From assembly GCF_001913155.1 (NCBI RefSeq), contig NZ_CP018760.1, positions 2,232,001 to 2,296,000 of the forward strand: a DNA stretch of 64,000 bases, read 5' to 3'. Within the stretch, counting starts at the first letter, position 1; each line of letters opens with the position of its first letter. The DNA comes from Maribacter hydrothermalis (GTDB taxonomy: Bacteria > Bacteroidota > Bacteroidia > Flavobacteriales > Flavobacteriaceae). This document shows positions 63,815 through 64,000 of this stretch, piece by piece. The position numbers and the translations under genes were made by a program. The notes beneath the pieces are model-generated. The model had not been told where the DNA came from. It made no database searches and worked only from the letters and a program-made list of their open reading frames with translations.

Positions 63815-64000
63815 GGCTTCCGATTTATTAATTATTTGATAATAAGATATTTGTGATTTAATTTAGTGGTTTATTTTTAAATTAAAAATACAATAAAGCA
63901 ACTTATCGTAAAAAAAATGAAAACCCTTGTTTTTTCATTTTTTTTTATTTCATTTGTTCTCTATTAATAACCTAATATTGGTGTTGAAAATTACAGGCTT

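Overview
The window comes from a marine-type member of the Flavobacteriaceae (Bacteroidota). The evidence is low GC, TAnnTTTG promoter boxes with an upstream TTG/TTTG, a CarboxypepD_reg/TonB-dependent receptor, SusR-like hybrid two-component architecture, many lipoproteins with short MK-start signal sequences, ECF sigma factors paired with TPR anti-sigma proteins, and typical Flavobacteriaceae families (DUF2141, DUF4412, DUF6503, DUF423, DUF3592, GH20/GH31). No phage, IS transposase, integrase, CRISPR array or rRNA was seen.

Layout. (1) 1-10.1 kb is a metal-homeostasis region: a TonB-dependent receptor cut by the left edge and divergent from an MntR-like regulator plus a ZIP transporter, then several small envelope proteins, then feoA-feoB-small Cys-rich protein, and a SCO1-like copper chaperone. 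Palindromic candidate operators lie in the receptor/mntR gap and at the feoA promoter. (2) 10.3-15.4 kb holds an RseP-type site-2 protease, tRNA-Asn, and a two-gene glycosidase unit (GH20, GH31); the GH31 gene carries an in-frame palindromic repeat insertion. (3) 15.5-29.6 kb is envelope system 1: a long minus-strand operon of lipoproteins and secreted proteins led by an OmpA-type protein, then an ECF sigma factor and TPR anti-sigma (plus strand) converging on a TPR-CHAT protease preceded by a lipoprotein. (4) 29.8-39.2 kb is an aminotransferase-V enzyme, followed by a propionate-catabolism operon (biotin carrier, biotin carboxylase, carboxyltransferase, VOC protein, methylmalonyl-CoA mutase small and large subunits). 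(5) 39.9-47.9 kb holds a PAS kinase plus receiver, a Pmp3 peptide, a lipoprotein, a B12-domain-like orphan that lost its cobalt ligand, a sugar-type MFS transporter, a lipoprotein RidA and two secreted proteins. (6) 48.0-59.6 kb is envelope system 2, a diverged paralogue of system 1 with sigma, anti-sigma, convergent TPR-CHAT, lipoprotein and an OmpA-containing operon. (7) 59.6-64 kb holds a TPR hybrid sensor kinase/AraC regulator, tRNA-Arg and a secreted protein.

The main discovery candidate is the duplicated sigma / anti-sigma / CHAT-protease / surface-lipoprotein system. Both copies share gene order, an exactly 21-nt tail-to-tail overlap of the anti-sigma and CHAT genes, and a terminator between the lipoprotein and CHAT genes. 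Operons in each cluster are preceded by a shared bipartite motif: TGTTAAC-N17-GACTAA twice in system 1, and TGTTAAC-N15-(T/A)CAT(T/G)AA three times in system 2. I infer that each ECF sigma drives its own envelope regulon and that the periplasmic CHAT protease controls the membrane anti-sigma. This parallels the established case in type III-E CRISPR, where TPR-CHAT cleaves a sigma-factor inhibitor, but here no CRISPR is present. All functional links are inference from sequence and context.
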